Positions 1-7,930 are shown, numbered from the stretch's first letter. The stretch: 64,000 nucleotides of DNA from Sinosporangium album (GCF_900100605.1 NZ_FNCN01000022.1:45098-109097); one strand, 5' to 3'. Translations and numbers: made by a program. Notes: generated from the sequence alone by a model not told the origin.

Positions 1-2
1 CG

Positions 3-797
3 GCCAAGGCCGGCAAGGTCGTCGTCGGATCGGCGAACTTCCCGGGGAGCGTCCTGATCGGCTCGATCTACTCGCAGGCGCTCCGCGCCAAGGGCGTCGA
101 GGTCGAGGAGAAGTTCAACATCGGCAGCCGCGAAATCTACTATGACCAGGTGAAGAGCGGCGGCCTGACCATCATGCCGGAATACATCGGCTCACTCCTC
201 GCCTACGTCGACAAGTCCGCGCCCACGGGCACCAAGGAGCAGACCGTCGAGGCCCTCAAGGGTAAGCTCCCGGCGGAGCTCGCCGTCCTCACACCCGCCG
301 CCGCGGAGGACAACGACTCCCTCACCGTGACGAAGGCGACGGCGGACAAGCACAAGCTCACCTCGATCGAGGACCTCGCCGCGGTCGCCAAGGACTTCGC
401 CGTGGGCGGTCCCCCCGAGTTCAAGACCCGCCAGGAGCAGCGGCTCAAGGACGTCTACGGCCTTGAGTTCAAGGAGTGGGAGCCCACCGGCGAAACCACC
501 GCCGACGCGCTCAAGAGCGGCACCATCCAGGTCGGCAACGTCTTCACCGCCGACCCCAAGCTCGCCGCCGGCGACCTGGTCGCCCTCAAGGACACCAAGG
601 CCGTGTTCGGGTCCAACAACATCGCCCCCCTCGTCCACAAGGCCGGAGTCGGCGAAGCCGCCACGGCGGCGCTCGACGCCGTGTCCGCCAAGCTCGACAC
701 GGCGGCGCTGCTCGGCATGATGAAGCGCGTCGCGATCGACAAGGACGACCCGCCGACGGTCGCCAAGGAGTGGCTGGTGGGCAACGGCCTGCTGTAG
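3..797 (+). CDS. Osmoprotectant-type ABC transporter substrate-binding protein (5' truncated by window)
   Basis: The frame is open from the first bases, so the signal peptide and N-terminus lie upstream of the window; about 264 residues are visible. The text reads as the ligand-binding fold of the glycine betaine/choline/carnitine family (OpuAC/OsmX type): an early 'VGSANFPGS' strand and loop, 'IGSREIYYDQVKSG', and the family-typical 'PEYIGSLLAYVD'. In the family this lipoprotein or periplasmic-type protein captures compatible solutes and delivers them to an ABC permease. It ends in TAG at 795-797, and no other transporter gene follows, so any permease and ATPase genes must lie upstream. The exact ligand cannot be told from the sequence. 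Confidence 0.85.
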   Translation, partial: AKAGKVVVGSANFPGSVLIGSIYSQALRAKGVEVEEKFNIGSREIYYDQVKSGGLTIMPEYIGSLLAYVDKSAPTGTKEQTVEALKGKLPAELAVLTPAAAEDNDSLTVTKATADKHKLTSIEDLAAVAKDFAVGGPPEFKTRQEQRLKDVYGLEFKEWEPTGETTADALKSGTIQVGNVFTADPKLAAGDLVALKDTKAVFGSNNIAPLVHKAGVGEAATAALDAVSAKLDTAALLGMMKRVAIDKDDPPTVAKEWLVGNGLL

Positions 798-860
798 TAA
801 CACCCGGGCAGTGACACCCGCGCGCGGCGGCACGGGAAGCGGTGCCGCCCGTCGCGGTGA

Positions 861-910
861 CCCTGACTTGGGAACGGCAGGCCAGGGGTTCGGTTCCCCT
901 CATCGTCCCA
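861..910 (+). other. tRNA-like 3' half (anticodon arm to acceptor strand), possible att remnant
   Basis: AGGGG-TTCGGTT-CCCCT (884-900) is a perfect T-arm with a canonical loop. Just upstream, a TTGGGAA loop in an imperfect stem (about 862-880) looks like an anticodon arm reading GGG. The sequence after 900 would be an acceptor 3' strand. I find no matching 5' acceptor strand or D-arm upstream, so this is at most a tRNA half. Such halves are what tRNA-targeting integrative elements leave behind, and accessory genes follow directly. It could also be chance. Confidence 0.35.
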
Positions 911-949
911 GCTCAGGAGTCCCTTGCGATACTGCAACGGGTCCTTTCG

Positions 950-1375
950 CTAACAGGAAGCGGCACGCAGCTCGCACCACACCGTCCGACCGAGGCCCTG
1001 GCCGCAGGAGTAGCTTCCCCAACGTCCTTCCGATAGGGCATGGACAATCTGAAGTCCGCGGCCATGCTCGGACTCATCGGTTGGCGGTCTCTTGTGGGGC
1101 GTGCTGAAGAGCGAACCGGAGTCGGTCACCTCAACGCGGTAGAACTCATCCTTCTGGCACAAGGCCACCTGAATGAGGTCTCCAGGTTCGGCGCAGTCGG
1201 CATGCCTGACAGCGTTCGACACCAGCTCGGATACCACGAGCCCAATGGTCTCCCACGCCGGATTCGAAGAACCGATCCACCTTGACATCTCCCGGCGCGC
1301 GAGACACGGTGCCTGGTTGCTGCAAGGTATCCACACCGCTCCGAGTCGCACCTGGTCTGATTGCGAAAGCGTCAT
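950..1375 (-). CDS. ATP-binding protein of the RsbW/anti-sigma-factor kinase type (HATPase_c_2)
   Basis: A 141-residue GHKL-type ATPase. The N-box is clear ('ELVSNAVRHA', Asn54), followed by the G1 box 'DSGS' (Asp85) and a G2-like 'GRGLQIV' (about 105-111). In actinomycetes this family binds sigma factors or anti-anti-sigma proteins and phosphorylates the latter. Many stand-alone copies sit beside Scr1/DUF397 regulators, as here, and their targets are unknown. It is divergent from the Scr1-type gene, with about 225 bp between the two start regions. No partner sigma factor is seen in the window. Confidence 0.85.
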   Translation of the reverse strand: MTLSQSDQVRLGAVWIPCSNQAPCLARREMSRWIGSSNPAWETIGLVVSELVSNAVRHADCAEPGDLIQVALCQKDEFYRVEVTDSGSLFSTPHKRPPTDESEHGRGLQIVHALSEGRWGSYSCGQGLGRTVWCELRAASC

Positions 1376-1570
1376 GCTTACCGCCTAGTCGCCTTTGTCC
1401 TAAAGAAAGCACATCCGCATCCAGCGTCAGCCTCGTTTTTGAGTGTCCGAACGTTGGGCTCTTGGGGGTCCCGGGGGTTGCGGACTCTTCTTAGCCTGTT
1501 GTCCGGAAGGTATTTTGGGAGCAGTTTCAGGCGGACATTCGTCCGGCAACTTGTCGCACTGATGAGTGTT

Positions 1571-1588
1571 GGATACGTCGGATACGTC
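1571..1588 (+). promoter_or_regulatory. Direct repeat GGATACGTC x2 in the divergent regulator promoter region
   Basis: Two abutting perfect copies of GGATACGTC lie 13 bp before the chosen ATG of the Scr1-type gene, between it and the divergent anti-sigma-type gene. The position fits an autoregulatory operator. An alternative ATG at 1562 would place the repeat inside the coding region. Confidence 0.35.
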
Positions 1589-1600
1589 GATCGGAGTCGC

Positions 1601-2431
1601 ATGCCTGCGCCACGTACGCTCGACCCCAACGCCAGCAGAGCTGCCGCATTCGGCGCTGAGCTGCGGCGACGAAGAACAGAAGCACAGCTCACCCAGGACG
1701 AGCTCGGCCTGCGTGCCGGGTACTCCGGCAGCCAGGTCGGGGCGGTGGAAGTGGGGAAACGCTCTCCCACTCCGGAGTTCATCGGGGGCTGCGAGAAGGC
1801 CCTCGGACCCGGAATACGAGAGTTCTGGGCGTCTCTGTCGGGCCACCGGGACAAGGCGCCTCGCTGGTTCACCCCGTGGATGACCGAGGAAGAGCAGGCA
1901 TCCGCGATCATTACCTGGGAACCGTTGGTGGTGCCGGGGCTTCTTCAAACCGAGTCGTACGCCCGGGCTCTCTTGAAAGCGGAACGCCGATATGGCGAGG
2001 AGGAGATCCAGGCCCTTGTCGAAGCGCGGCTGGCCAGGCAGCAGATCCTCACCCGCACCAAGCCTCCTCGCTACCTCGTCCTGCTCGACGAGGGAAGTCT
2101 CAGCAGGCCGATCGGCGGAGCAGAGGTCATGGCCGAGCAGTTGCGTCGGCTTCTGGAGGCGACGCGGGCCCCACACGTCACCATCCAAATTGTCCCGCTT
2201 GGCGCCAATCCCGGGCTTAGTGGCGCTATCGTCGTGGCTCACGCGGCCAACGCGCAGCGTCACACGGTCTACCTTGAAACCGCTGCGGAACCCGTGGTGA
2301 CGAGTGCCCCGGAGACGGTTGCCACAGTTACCGTGAAGTTGGATGCCATCAGGGCAGGTGCTTACCCCCTGAACGCGTCGATCGAGTTCATCGGGAAGGT
2401 GTTGGAGAGATGGACCTCAGGGCCGAACTAG
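1601..2431 (+). CDS. XRE-family regulator of the Scr1 type
   Basis: A 276-residue protein. Residues about 14-66 form a Cro/cI-type helix-turn-helix ('RRRRTEAQLTQDELGLRAGYSGSQV..VEVGKRSP'). The rest is the Scr1-type domain with its diagnostic 'WEPLVVPGLLQTESYARALL' and 'VARLARQQIL'-like helices and the 'TIQIVPLGANPGLSGAIVV' strand. The family is a large actinomycete group (WhiJ-like) usually paired with a small DUF397 partner, in some cases controlling development or acting like an antitoxin. ATG 1601 gives the usual family length; an in-frame ATG at 1562 is possible. The 3' end overlaps the DUF397 gene by 22 bp, implying translational coupling. Confidence 0.9.
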   Translation: MPAPRTLDPNASRAAAFGAELRRRRTEAQLTQDELGLRAGYSGSQVGAVEVGKRSPTPEFIGGCEKALGPGIREFWASLSGHRDKAPRWFTPWMTEEEQASAIITWEPLVVPGLLQTESYARALLKAERRYGEEEIQALVEARLARQQILTRTKPPRYLVLLDEGSLSRPIGGAEVMAEQLRRLLEATRAPHVTIQIVPLGANPGLSGAIVVAHAANAQRHTVYLETAAEPVVTSAPETVATVTVKLDAIRAGAYPLNASIEFIGKVLERWTSGPN

Positions 2432-2622
2432 AAACGGCGGCCTGGCGTAAGGCAACTAAGTCCACAGGCAATGGCGGCAACTGTATTGAGGTCGCCCCGC
2501 TCTCTGGGGGGCGTGTTGCCATCCGCGACACAGAGGCTCCTGAGCTCGCTCCTTACGTTGTGCGAGCCGAAGTGTGGGAAGCATTCACAGACAGGGTAAA
2601 GAAGGGCGAATTCGACTTCTAG
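2410..2622 (+). CDS. DUF397 small protein (Scr1 partner)
   Basis: A 70-residue protein with the DUF397 signature: 'AWRKATKSTGNGGNCIEVAPLSGGRVAIRDTEAP' followed by a short C-terminal helix 'VWEAFTDRVKKGEF'. These BldB-like small proteins are encoded beside Scr1-type HTH proteins and are thought to modulate them. The start lies inside the upstream gene (22-bp overlap), so the two are almost certainly co-translated. A hairpin terminator follows 18 bp after the stop. Confidence 0.9.
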   Translation: MDLRAELETAAWRKATKSTGNGGNCIEVAPLSGGRVAIRDTEAPELAPYVVRAEVWEAFTDRVKKGEFDF

Positions 2623-2640
2623 CTTCGTCCAAAGTGAACC

Positions 2641-2669
2641 AGACCCCCGCACCGCCAGGTCAGGGGTCT
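2641..2669 (+). terminator. Hairpin terminator after Scr1/DUF397 operon
   Basis: AGACCCC (2641-2647) pairs with GGGGTCT (2663-2669), a 7-bp perfect stem with a 15-nt loop, followed by a short pyrimidine run. It separates the regulator pair from the RiPP genes. The remaining 240 bp before the precursor start show no gene. Confidence 0.55.
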
Positions 2670-2913
2670 TCTAGTTGCAGGCGCGGACTTGTCCGTCATC
2701 CGACAGACAAACCCCACATCTGGCGGAGAGGTCTGACTGGGCCTAGCGTTGAAAGGCAATCAGCTTTTTCCTAGGGCGGCCAAGATCCAAAGTTCGTCCC
2801 GGGCCAACAACGTGCAAGCGCCCTCGTGTGGTTCCTTAGCGCATCTCCCGCGCTGGGCGAGGAAATTTTTCAACTTCCCTTCGGCGAATTTCCCCTCAAT
2901 GAAAGGAAAGGCC

Positions 2914-3201
2914 ATGCAGGCAGCAACGCACACCGCGCAGCACCCGCTCGACCTGATCACCCACAGTCCTGACGGGGAGTCTCGCGGCATGCTGTTCAGG
3001 CGCGGGGACTTCTTCCCCATGTCGCCGAGTGAGCACATCCTGTCCGCCCCTGACACGTCGGCCGGCACTGCGCGCCCCTGGGGCCTGCGTTTCCTGACCG
3101 TGCCGCCCATCTCCGCGGGCAAGCACGAGGGCGGCAGCAACGAAACGAGCGAAACGAGTTCAGACGGCACCGGTCCCAACGAGGAAATGTGCAAGGACTG
3201 A
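2914..3201 (+). CDS. ATP-grasp-modified RiPP precursor peptide (graspetide, probable aspartimide type)
   Basis: A 95-residue peptide starting at ATG 2914, with GAAAGG (2901-2906) as ribosome-binding site; an in-frame ATG at 2899 is less well placed. The leader carries 'TARPWGLRF' (residues 52-60), of the kind conserved in putative ATP-grasp target peptides of the SAV_5884 group, where it probably guides the ligase. Residues about 71-95 look like the core. It is rich in hydroxyl residues (S75, T78, S79, T81, S82, S83, T86) and acids (E72, E77, E80, D84, E90, E91, D95). An Asp-Gly pair (84-85) sits in the middle, the preferred site for aspartimide formation. The ligase starts 5 bp downstream and the methyltransferase follows. 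The family is inferred from sequence and context; the crosslink pattern is unknown. Confidence 0.8.
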   Translation: MQAATHTAQHPLDLITHSPDGESRGMLFRRGDFFPMSPSEHILSAPDTSAGTARPWGLRFLTVPPISAGKHEGGSNETSETSSDGTGPNEEMCKD

Positions 3202-3205
3202 GATC

Positions 3206-4195
3206 ATGACGCACACGGTTCTGATCATTACCGATGACTCCGATACCGTGGCCGAGCGCGTTGCGGTCGAGCTGGTCGAGCGAGGGATTCCCGTTGTCAC
3301 CATGGACACCGCAGACTTCCCTGCACAGATCTCGATGGCGACCCATATCGAGAGCGGCAGCGATAGCTGGACTGGAGTCATCAGCACACCGCGTGGAGAC
3401 CTGGACCTCGCCGGTGTGGGCGCGGTCTACATGCGGCGGCCGACACAGTTCAGAATGGACGAGGAGATGACCTCGCCCGAACGGGCGTTCGCATACTCCG
3501 AGGCGCGCTACGGATTCGGCGGCGTGCTGAGCGCGCTCCGGCAGAGCGGAACCCTCTGGGTCAACGATCCGATGGCCGCGATGCGGGCAGAGTACAAGCC
3601 CGTCCAGCTCGCCCTCGCCGCACGTATCGGCCTTAAGATCCCCAAGACCCTCATCACGTCCGATCCTCATGCGGCGCATGCCTGGGCCAAAGGCATTGGC
3701 GAGCCCATCGTGTACAAGCCGCTCGGCGGAATCTGGCATGCCGACGAGGGACAGGTTCGGGTCGTCTACACCACACCCATCAAGGACCTGGACGATCTGC
3801 GAGACCCCGCCATGTCCCGCACGGCCCAGATGTTCCAGGCTTGGATTGACAAGGCATGCGAGGCCAGAGCCGTCGTCGTCGGCAGCCAGGTCCTCACGGT
3901 CCGGATCGACTCCAGCACTGAGCAGGGCACCATCGATTGGCGCAGCGATTACGACTCGCTCAGCTACGAGAGAATCGATCTGCCGGGCGACGTCAGGGAT
4001 CGCCTGGTGGAGTTGCACGAGCGGCTGGGCTTGATCTTCGGAGCCGTGGACCTCGTCTGTGACACGCACGGCCAGTGGTACTTCCTGGAGACCAACCAGA
4101 GTGGGGAGTGGGGGTGGCTGAACCTGAAGACGGGGCTTCCCGTGCACACCGCCATGGCCGACGTCCTCCAGAAGGGACCCGCATGGGCACGGTAA
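3206..4195 (+). CDS. ATP-grasp ribosomal peptide maturase (graspetide macrocyclase, SAV_5884/MvdC-D type)
   Basis: A 329-residue ATP-grasp ligase. Landmarks are the N-terminal 'VLIITDDSDTVAERVAVEL', 'VYMRRPT', the ATP-binding 'EPIVYKPLGG', and the C-terminal metal-binding strand 'VDLVCDTHGQWYFLETNQSGEWGW'. In this family the enzyme phosphorylates a side-chain carboxylate of the precursor and closes an ester or amide bond to a Ser/Thr/Lys side chain. The neighbouring core has Ser/Thr but few Lys, so esters are expected. AAGGA (3193-3197) is the ribosome-binding site. The 3' end overlaps the methyltransferase by 13 bp, so precursor, ligase and methyltransferase form one operon. Confidence 0.9.
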   Translation: MTHTVLIITDDSDTVAERVAVELVERGIPVVTMDTADFPAQISMATHIESGSDSWTGVISTPRGDLDLAGVGAVYMRRPTQFRMDEEMTSPERAFAYSEARYGFGGVLSALRQSGTLWVNDPMAAMRAEYKPVQLALAARIGLKIPKTLITSDPHAAHAWAKGIGEPIVYKPLGGIWHADEGQVRVVYTTPIKDLDDLRDPAMSRTAQMFQAWIDKACEARAVVVGSQVLTVRIDSSTEQGTIDWRSDYDSLSYERIDLPGDVRDRLVELHERLGLIFGAVDLVCDTHGQWYFLETNQSGEWGWLNLKTGLPVHTAMADVLQKGPAWAR

Positions 4196-5379
4196 CGACC
4201 ACGGACGGCCAGGCAGCCGAGAACCTGATCGCCCGGCTGACCGGCCAACTGCGAGAGCAAGGCGCGCTGACCGAGCCTCAGTGGGCAACAGCACTCCGCG
4301 AGGTACCCCGGCACTTGTTCATTCCCGAGACGGCCTGGTTCACCGCCAATCACGCCGGCGCGCCGAAAGGAAGATTCGCCCTCCACGACGATCCGGCGGC
4401 CTGGTGGTCGGCCGTATACTCCGACACCTCTGTCATCCTCCAGACCGACGATGGGGAGGGTGACCCGCTCAGCGGCAAGGGCACATTCTCCTCCTCGGTA
4501 TCTGCACCCGGCATCGTGATCCCCTTCCTGCAGCTGCTGACTCCTCGGAAAGGTGACCGCATTCTGGAGATCGGGACCGGCTCCGGTTGGACGGCGGCCC
4601 TCCTGTCGTGGGCGGCCGGACACGATGGCATCACTTCGATCGAGGTCGATGCTCAGGTGGCGGCTCAGGCTGCGGCTACTCTGCAGAAGGCTGGATATGC
4701 GCCAAATCTGATCGTCGGCGACGGCGTCAAGGGCTGCCTGGAGCGCGCCCCATACGATCGTGTCCATGTCACGGCAGGCGTGGCCCACATCCCCATGGCC
4801 TGGATTGAACAGACCAGGCCGGGCGGGACCATCGTCATGCCATGGCACGGCAGCGGGCGCATCGGCCACCAGCTCCGCCTCACAGTGTTGAACAACACCA
4901 CGGCGGTCGGCCGTTTCCACGGAACAGCCAGTTTCATGATGCTGCGCGAGCAGCGCTATAACGCCCGCTGGAGTAGCCACTGCTACGAAGAGGCGGATGT
5001 GTCAACGACCGAGCTTCATCCTCGTACGCTCGGTGAGGCGGATCTGGGTGCGCAGTTGATGTTCGCCGCGCTGGCTCCCCGTGTGGGCTGGCACGATGTC
5101 AGTGATGGCACGGCGTACTCACTGCTCATGTACGAGCTGGACGACCAAGAGGCCACTGGCTCCTGGGCGGCTTGCGACTTCGAGCCGGGGGCCGTCGAGT
5201 TTCAGGTGACGCAGTACGGCAAGCGGCGGCTCTGGGATGAGCTATCGTCCGCTTACCTTCAGTGGGTTTCACTCGGCTGTCCGAGCTACAACCGCTTCGG
5301 GGCTACGGTGGATCGAAGCGGTGTCCATCTCTGGCTTGATCATCCTGGTGCATCAAGCTGGACGATGCCCGTGCTCTAA
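4183..5379 (+). CDS. PIMT-like O-methyltransferase of the ATP-grasp peptide system
   Basis: A 398-residue protein. The N-terminal half is a protein L-isoaspartyl/D-aspartyl O-methyltransferase fold: the SAM motif 'ILEIGTGSGWTAALL' (E129-G135 in the centre), 'SIEVDAQVAAQA', 'LIVGDGVKG' and 'RPGGTIVMPWHG'. The C-terminal ~180 residues are an extension absent from housekeeping PIMT and typical of RiPP-associated versions. In characterised aspartimidylated graspetides such an enzyme methylates an Asp of the crosslinked peptide, which then cyclises to aspartimide. Start ATG 4183 has AGAAGGG six bases upstream and lies inside the ligase gene; a longer in-frame reading would run deep into that gene. 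No transporter or protease gene is in the cluster. Confidence 0.88.
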   Translation: MGTVTTTDGQAAENLIARLTGQLREQGALTEPQWATALREVPRHLFIPETAWFTANHAGAPKGRFALHDDPAAWWSAVYSDTSVILQTDDGEGDPLSGKGTFSSSVSAPGIVIPFLQLLTPRKGDRILEIGTGSGWTAALLSWAAGHDGITSIEVDAQVAAQAAATLQKAGYAPNLIVGDGVKGCLERAPYDRVHVTAGVAHIPMAWIEQTRPGGTIVMPWHGSGRIGHQLRLTVLNNTTAVGRFHGTASFMMLREQRYNARWSSHCYEEADVSTTELHPRTLGEADLGAQLMFAALAPRVGWHDVSDGTAYSLLMYELDDQEATGSWAACDFEPGAVEFQVTQYGKRRLWDELSSAYLQWVSLGCPSYNRFGATVDRSGVHLWLDHPGASSWTMPVL

Positions 5380-5394
5380 GGACATCCACGAGTC

Positions 5395-5420
5395 CCCTGG
5401 CGGCGCTTGCCAGGGATCTT
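5395..5420 (+). terminator. Terminator of the RiPP operon
   Basis: CCCTGGC (5395-5401) pairs perfectly with GCCAGGG (5409-5415) across a 7-nt loop, followed by ATCTTCTT. It lies 16 bp after the methyltransferase stop. Confidence 0.65.
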
Positions 5421-5599
5421 CTTGCTGGATGGCGCGGGGCGGAACGGTGGGCAGCGTAGCCAAGGGCGGCGGTGGACACCGAGAGACGACGATCAAGCTG
5501 GTTTGGCGCCTGAGCTCGGCGTGCGGGACAGGGAGAGACTCCTGGAGGGGGACCTCAGCGATGTGGCGGCGCCGGGCTAGGGGACGCCGACAGACATCC

Positions 5600-5638
5600 A
5601 AGGCGGCGGCAGCGCGGGGCTCCGGGTGCCGCCGCCTT
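5600..5638. terminator. Strong hairpin before the flavin reductase gene
   Basis: AAGGCGGCGGC (5600-5610) and GCCGCCGCCTT (5628-5638) form a perfect 11-bp stem with a 17-nt loop. No U-tract follows, as is common for GC-rich actinomycete terminators. It may be a second terminator closing the accessory block, or a leader structure for the next gene, whose start lies 25 bp downstream. Confidence 0.45.
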
Positions 5639-5663
5639 GAACCATCTCATGCGGGGGAGTGCG

Positions 5664-6143
5664 TTGACCGAGTTCACCGAGGCGATGGCCCAACTCGCCG
5701 CGGGCGTCGCCGTGGTGGCCGTCCGTGAGGGCCGCGACGACGTCGGCACTACGGTGACGGCGATCATGTCGGTCTCGGCGGACCCGCCGCTGGTGCTCGT
5801 GAGCCTGTCGTCCACGGGCTACCTCACCGAGATGCTGCTCCGCCGCGACCGGTGGGCGGCCACTCTGCTGTCGTCGGCGCAGACCGCCGTGGCCAGCAGG
5901 TTCGCCACGCCCGGACGCCCCAGCGCCCGGCTGCTCGTGGCCGGCACACCCCACCATCGGGGGCAACACAGCGAGGCCCTGATCATCGAGGGGGGCGTCG
6001 CGGCGATCGAGGCGGAGAGCACGAGGGTGTTCCCCGCCGGCGACCACACACTGTTCCTCGCCCGCGTGCTCGCCGTCGACTACATTGACGGCTCCGCCGC
6101 GCCGCTCGTACGGCTGCGCGGGCGCTACCGGCCGGTCGGCTGA
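5664..6143 (+). CDS. Flavin reductase family protein
   Basis: About 159 residues of the FMN-binding split-barrel fold (flavin reductase-like domain): 'AMAQLAAGVAVVAVRE', the flavin-contacting 'TTVTAIMSVSADPPLVLVSLSST', and the C-terminal 'HTLFLARVLAVDY'. The family reduces flavins with NAD(P)H, often to feed a partner monooxygenase, but no monooxygenase is adjacent. TTG 5664 fits best (MTEFTEAMAQL..., with GGGGGAG just upstream); ATG 5649 is the alternative and adds five residues. It stands alone, convergent with sppA (16 bp between the stops). Confidence 0.85.
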   Translation: MTEFTEAMAQLAAGVAVVAVREGRDDVGTTVTAIMSVSADPPLVLVSLSSTGYLTEMLLRRDRWAATLLSSAQTAVASRFATPGRPSARLLVAGTPHHRGQHSEALIIEGGVAAIEAESTRVFPAGDHTLFLARVLAVDYIDGSAAPLVRLRGRYRPVG

Positions 6144-6159
6144 CGCCCGCGGCCCCCGC

Positions 6160-7857
6160 TCAGCGGATCCGCCAGGCGCCGGGCAGGATCAGCGGGCCGT
6201 GGGACGGCAGGCCGAGCTCCGCCGCGAACCGCGCCAGCGGTCCCCACGCCGAAACGCGCATGCGGGCCAGCGCCGCGGAACGGTCCTCGCTGGACTCCGC
6301 CGGGCGCAGCCGTTCGAGCGGCCCGGCCTTCGGGTAGACCCGCACGGGCGCGTCGTCGGCCAGCCCCGCCCGGTCGCGCGCCAGGGAGACCGCGTCCTCC
6401 AGCCCGCCGAGCTCGTCCACCAGCCCGTTCTCGCGAGCGTCGGCGCCCGTCCACACCCGGCCCTTGGCCAGCTCGTGGGCCTCGTCGAAGGTGAACTTCC
6501 GGCCGTCGGCCGCCTTGCTCACGAAGTCCTGGTAGATGCGGTCCAGCCAGGCGTTGACCCGGCCCCACTCGTCGGTGGAGAAGGGGCGGGACCCCAGGAA
6601 CATCCCCGCGTTGGCCCCCTCGGCGACCCGGTCGGAGGCGATGCCCAGCTTGCCGAGCAGCTCGTCGGTCACCATCTTCCCGCCGTACACCCCGATCGAC
6701 CCGGTGAGCGTGCCCGGCTGCGCCACGATCACATTGGCGGCCATGGAGACGAAGTAGCCTCCCGACGCCGCGTACTGGCCCATCGAGACGATGACCGGCT
6801 TACCGGCCTCGCGGGTGAGCACGACCTCACGCCAGATCGCGTCGGACGCCACGTAGGACCCGCCGGGGCTGTCGACGCGGAACACCACGGCCTTCACACT
6901 GTCGTCGCGGCGCGCGGCCCGGAATGCGGCGCAGATCGTGTCCGCGCCCATCGCCCCGCCGCCGCCCAGGGGGCTGCGCCCGCTGCGTCCGAGGCGGATC
7001 GCGCCGTGGCCGTGGATCAATGCGACACTCTGCGCCCCGGGGTGGGGCATTTTGAAGTTCTTGATCGTCTTGTTGTATCGCCCCACGTACAGCAGGTGGG
7101 CGTCGTCCCCGACGGACCGCTTCACCTCCGCGTAGACCTCGTCGCGGTAGGCGAGGCCGTCGACCAGGCCGGCGGAGAGGGCCTCGGCCCCGATGAACGG
7201 CCCCTGGTCGATCAGCTCGCGCACCCGCTCGGGGGACAGCCCTCGGCCCTCGGCGATGCCCGCCACGGCCTGCTCGGTGATCGATCGGACGATCCGGGCC
7301 GACGACTCGCGGTGCGCGTCGGTCATGTGATCCTGGGTGAACGTGTTCGCGGCGGTCTTGTACTCATGCCGCTGACCGAGCTGGTAGTCCACCCCGAGCT
7401 TGTCCAAGGCGCTCTTGACGAAGTGCTGCTCGATCACGACCCCGGTCAGGCCGATGTCGCCCGACGGCTGGAGATAGACCCGTTCGAAGGCGGTGGCGAG
7501 GTAGTACGGCACAGTCCCGGCGCCGAACTCGCCGAAGGTCTCGGCGTAGGCCACCGTCAGCTTGCCCGCCGCGCGGAGCCGGATGACGGCCTGGCGCAGC
7601 TCCTGTACGGCGGCGAGCCCGAGAGGCCCGCCGATCTTGACGATCAACGCCTTGACCCGAGGGTCCTGCCTGGCCCGCTTGAGCCCCGAGAGCACGTCGG
7701 CCAGACGCGCCTTGCGCATGGTCAGCAGGGCTTCCACCGGGTCGCTCGGCGGGCCTTCGATGAATCCTTCGGTGATGTCCAGTTCAAGCACGAGCGGCGC
7801 GGTGCGCCGCTGCTTGAAGCGCTCCACGGTGTCGATGATCGCCTTGGTGGGGTCCAT
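6160..7857 (-). CDS. sppA: Signal peptide peptidase SppA, 67K type (S49)
   Basis: A 565-residue protein with two tandem S49/Clp-like domains, the long form of SppA. The catalytic dyad is visible: Lys167 in 'RHEYKTAANTF' in the N-terminal half and Ser365 in 'QYAASGGYFV' in the C-terminal half. The family degrades cleaved signal peptides at the membrane. No N-terminal membrane segment is evident, unlike the E. coli enzyme, so membrane association would need another means. The start ATG has AGGGTGG upstream. It is a single-gene unit ending 16 bp from the convergent flavin reductase. Confidence 0.92.
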   Translation of the reverse strand: MDPTKAIIDTVERFKQRRTAPLVLELDITEGFIEGPPSDPVEALLTMRKARLADVLSGLKRARQDPRVKALIVKIGGPLGLAAVQELRQAVIRLRAAGKLTVAYAETFGEFGAGTVPYYLATAFERVYLQPSGDIGLTGVVIEQHFVKSALDKLGVDYQLGQRHEYKTAANTFTQDHMTDAHRESSARIVRSITEQAVAGIAEGRGLSPERVRELIDQGPFIGAEALSAGLVDGLAYRDEVYAEVKRSVGDDAHLLYVGRYNKTIKNFKMPHPGAQSVALIHGHGAIRLGRSGRSPLGGGGAMGADTICAAFRAARRDDSVKAVVFRVDSPGGSYVASDAIWREVVLTREAGKPVIVSMGQYAASGGYFVSMAANVIVAQPGTLTGSIGVYGGKMVTDELLGKLGIASDRVAEGANAGMFLGSRPFSTDEWGRVNAWLDRIYQDFVSKAADGRKFTFDEAHELAKGRVWTGADARENGLVDELGGLEDAVSLARDRAGLADDAPVRVYPKAGPLERLRPAESSEDRSAALARMRVSAWGPLARFAAELGLPSHGPLILPGAWRIR

Positions 7858-7930
7858 ACGGCCACCCTAAGCGACCCGCATCGCACAAGCGGGCAAAGCC
7901 ATATTCGGTGGGCTGAAAGCGAAACCGCAG

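Noticed and set aside
861..910. Complete tRNA or tmRNA gene
   Set aside because: The T-arm is good, but no D-arm or matching 5' acceptor strand is found upstream and the sequence does not read as a tmRNA 3' end; kept only as a possible remnant.
5637..5649. TTG 5637 as start of the flavin reductase
   Set aside because: It lies inside the 11-bp hairpin and would add residues absent from the family; TTG 5664 or ATG 5649 fit better.
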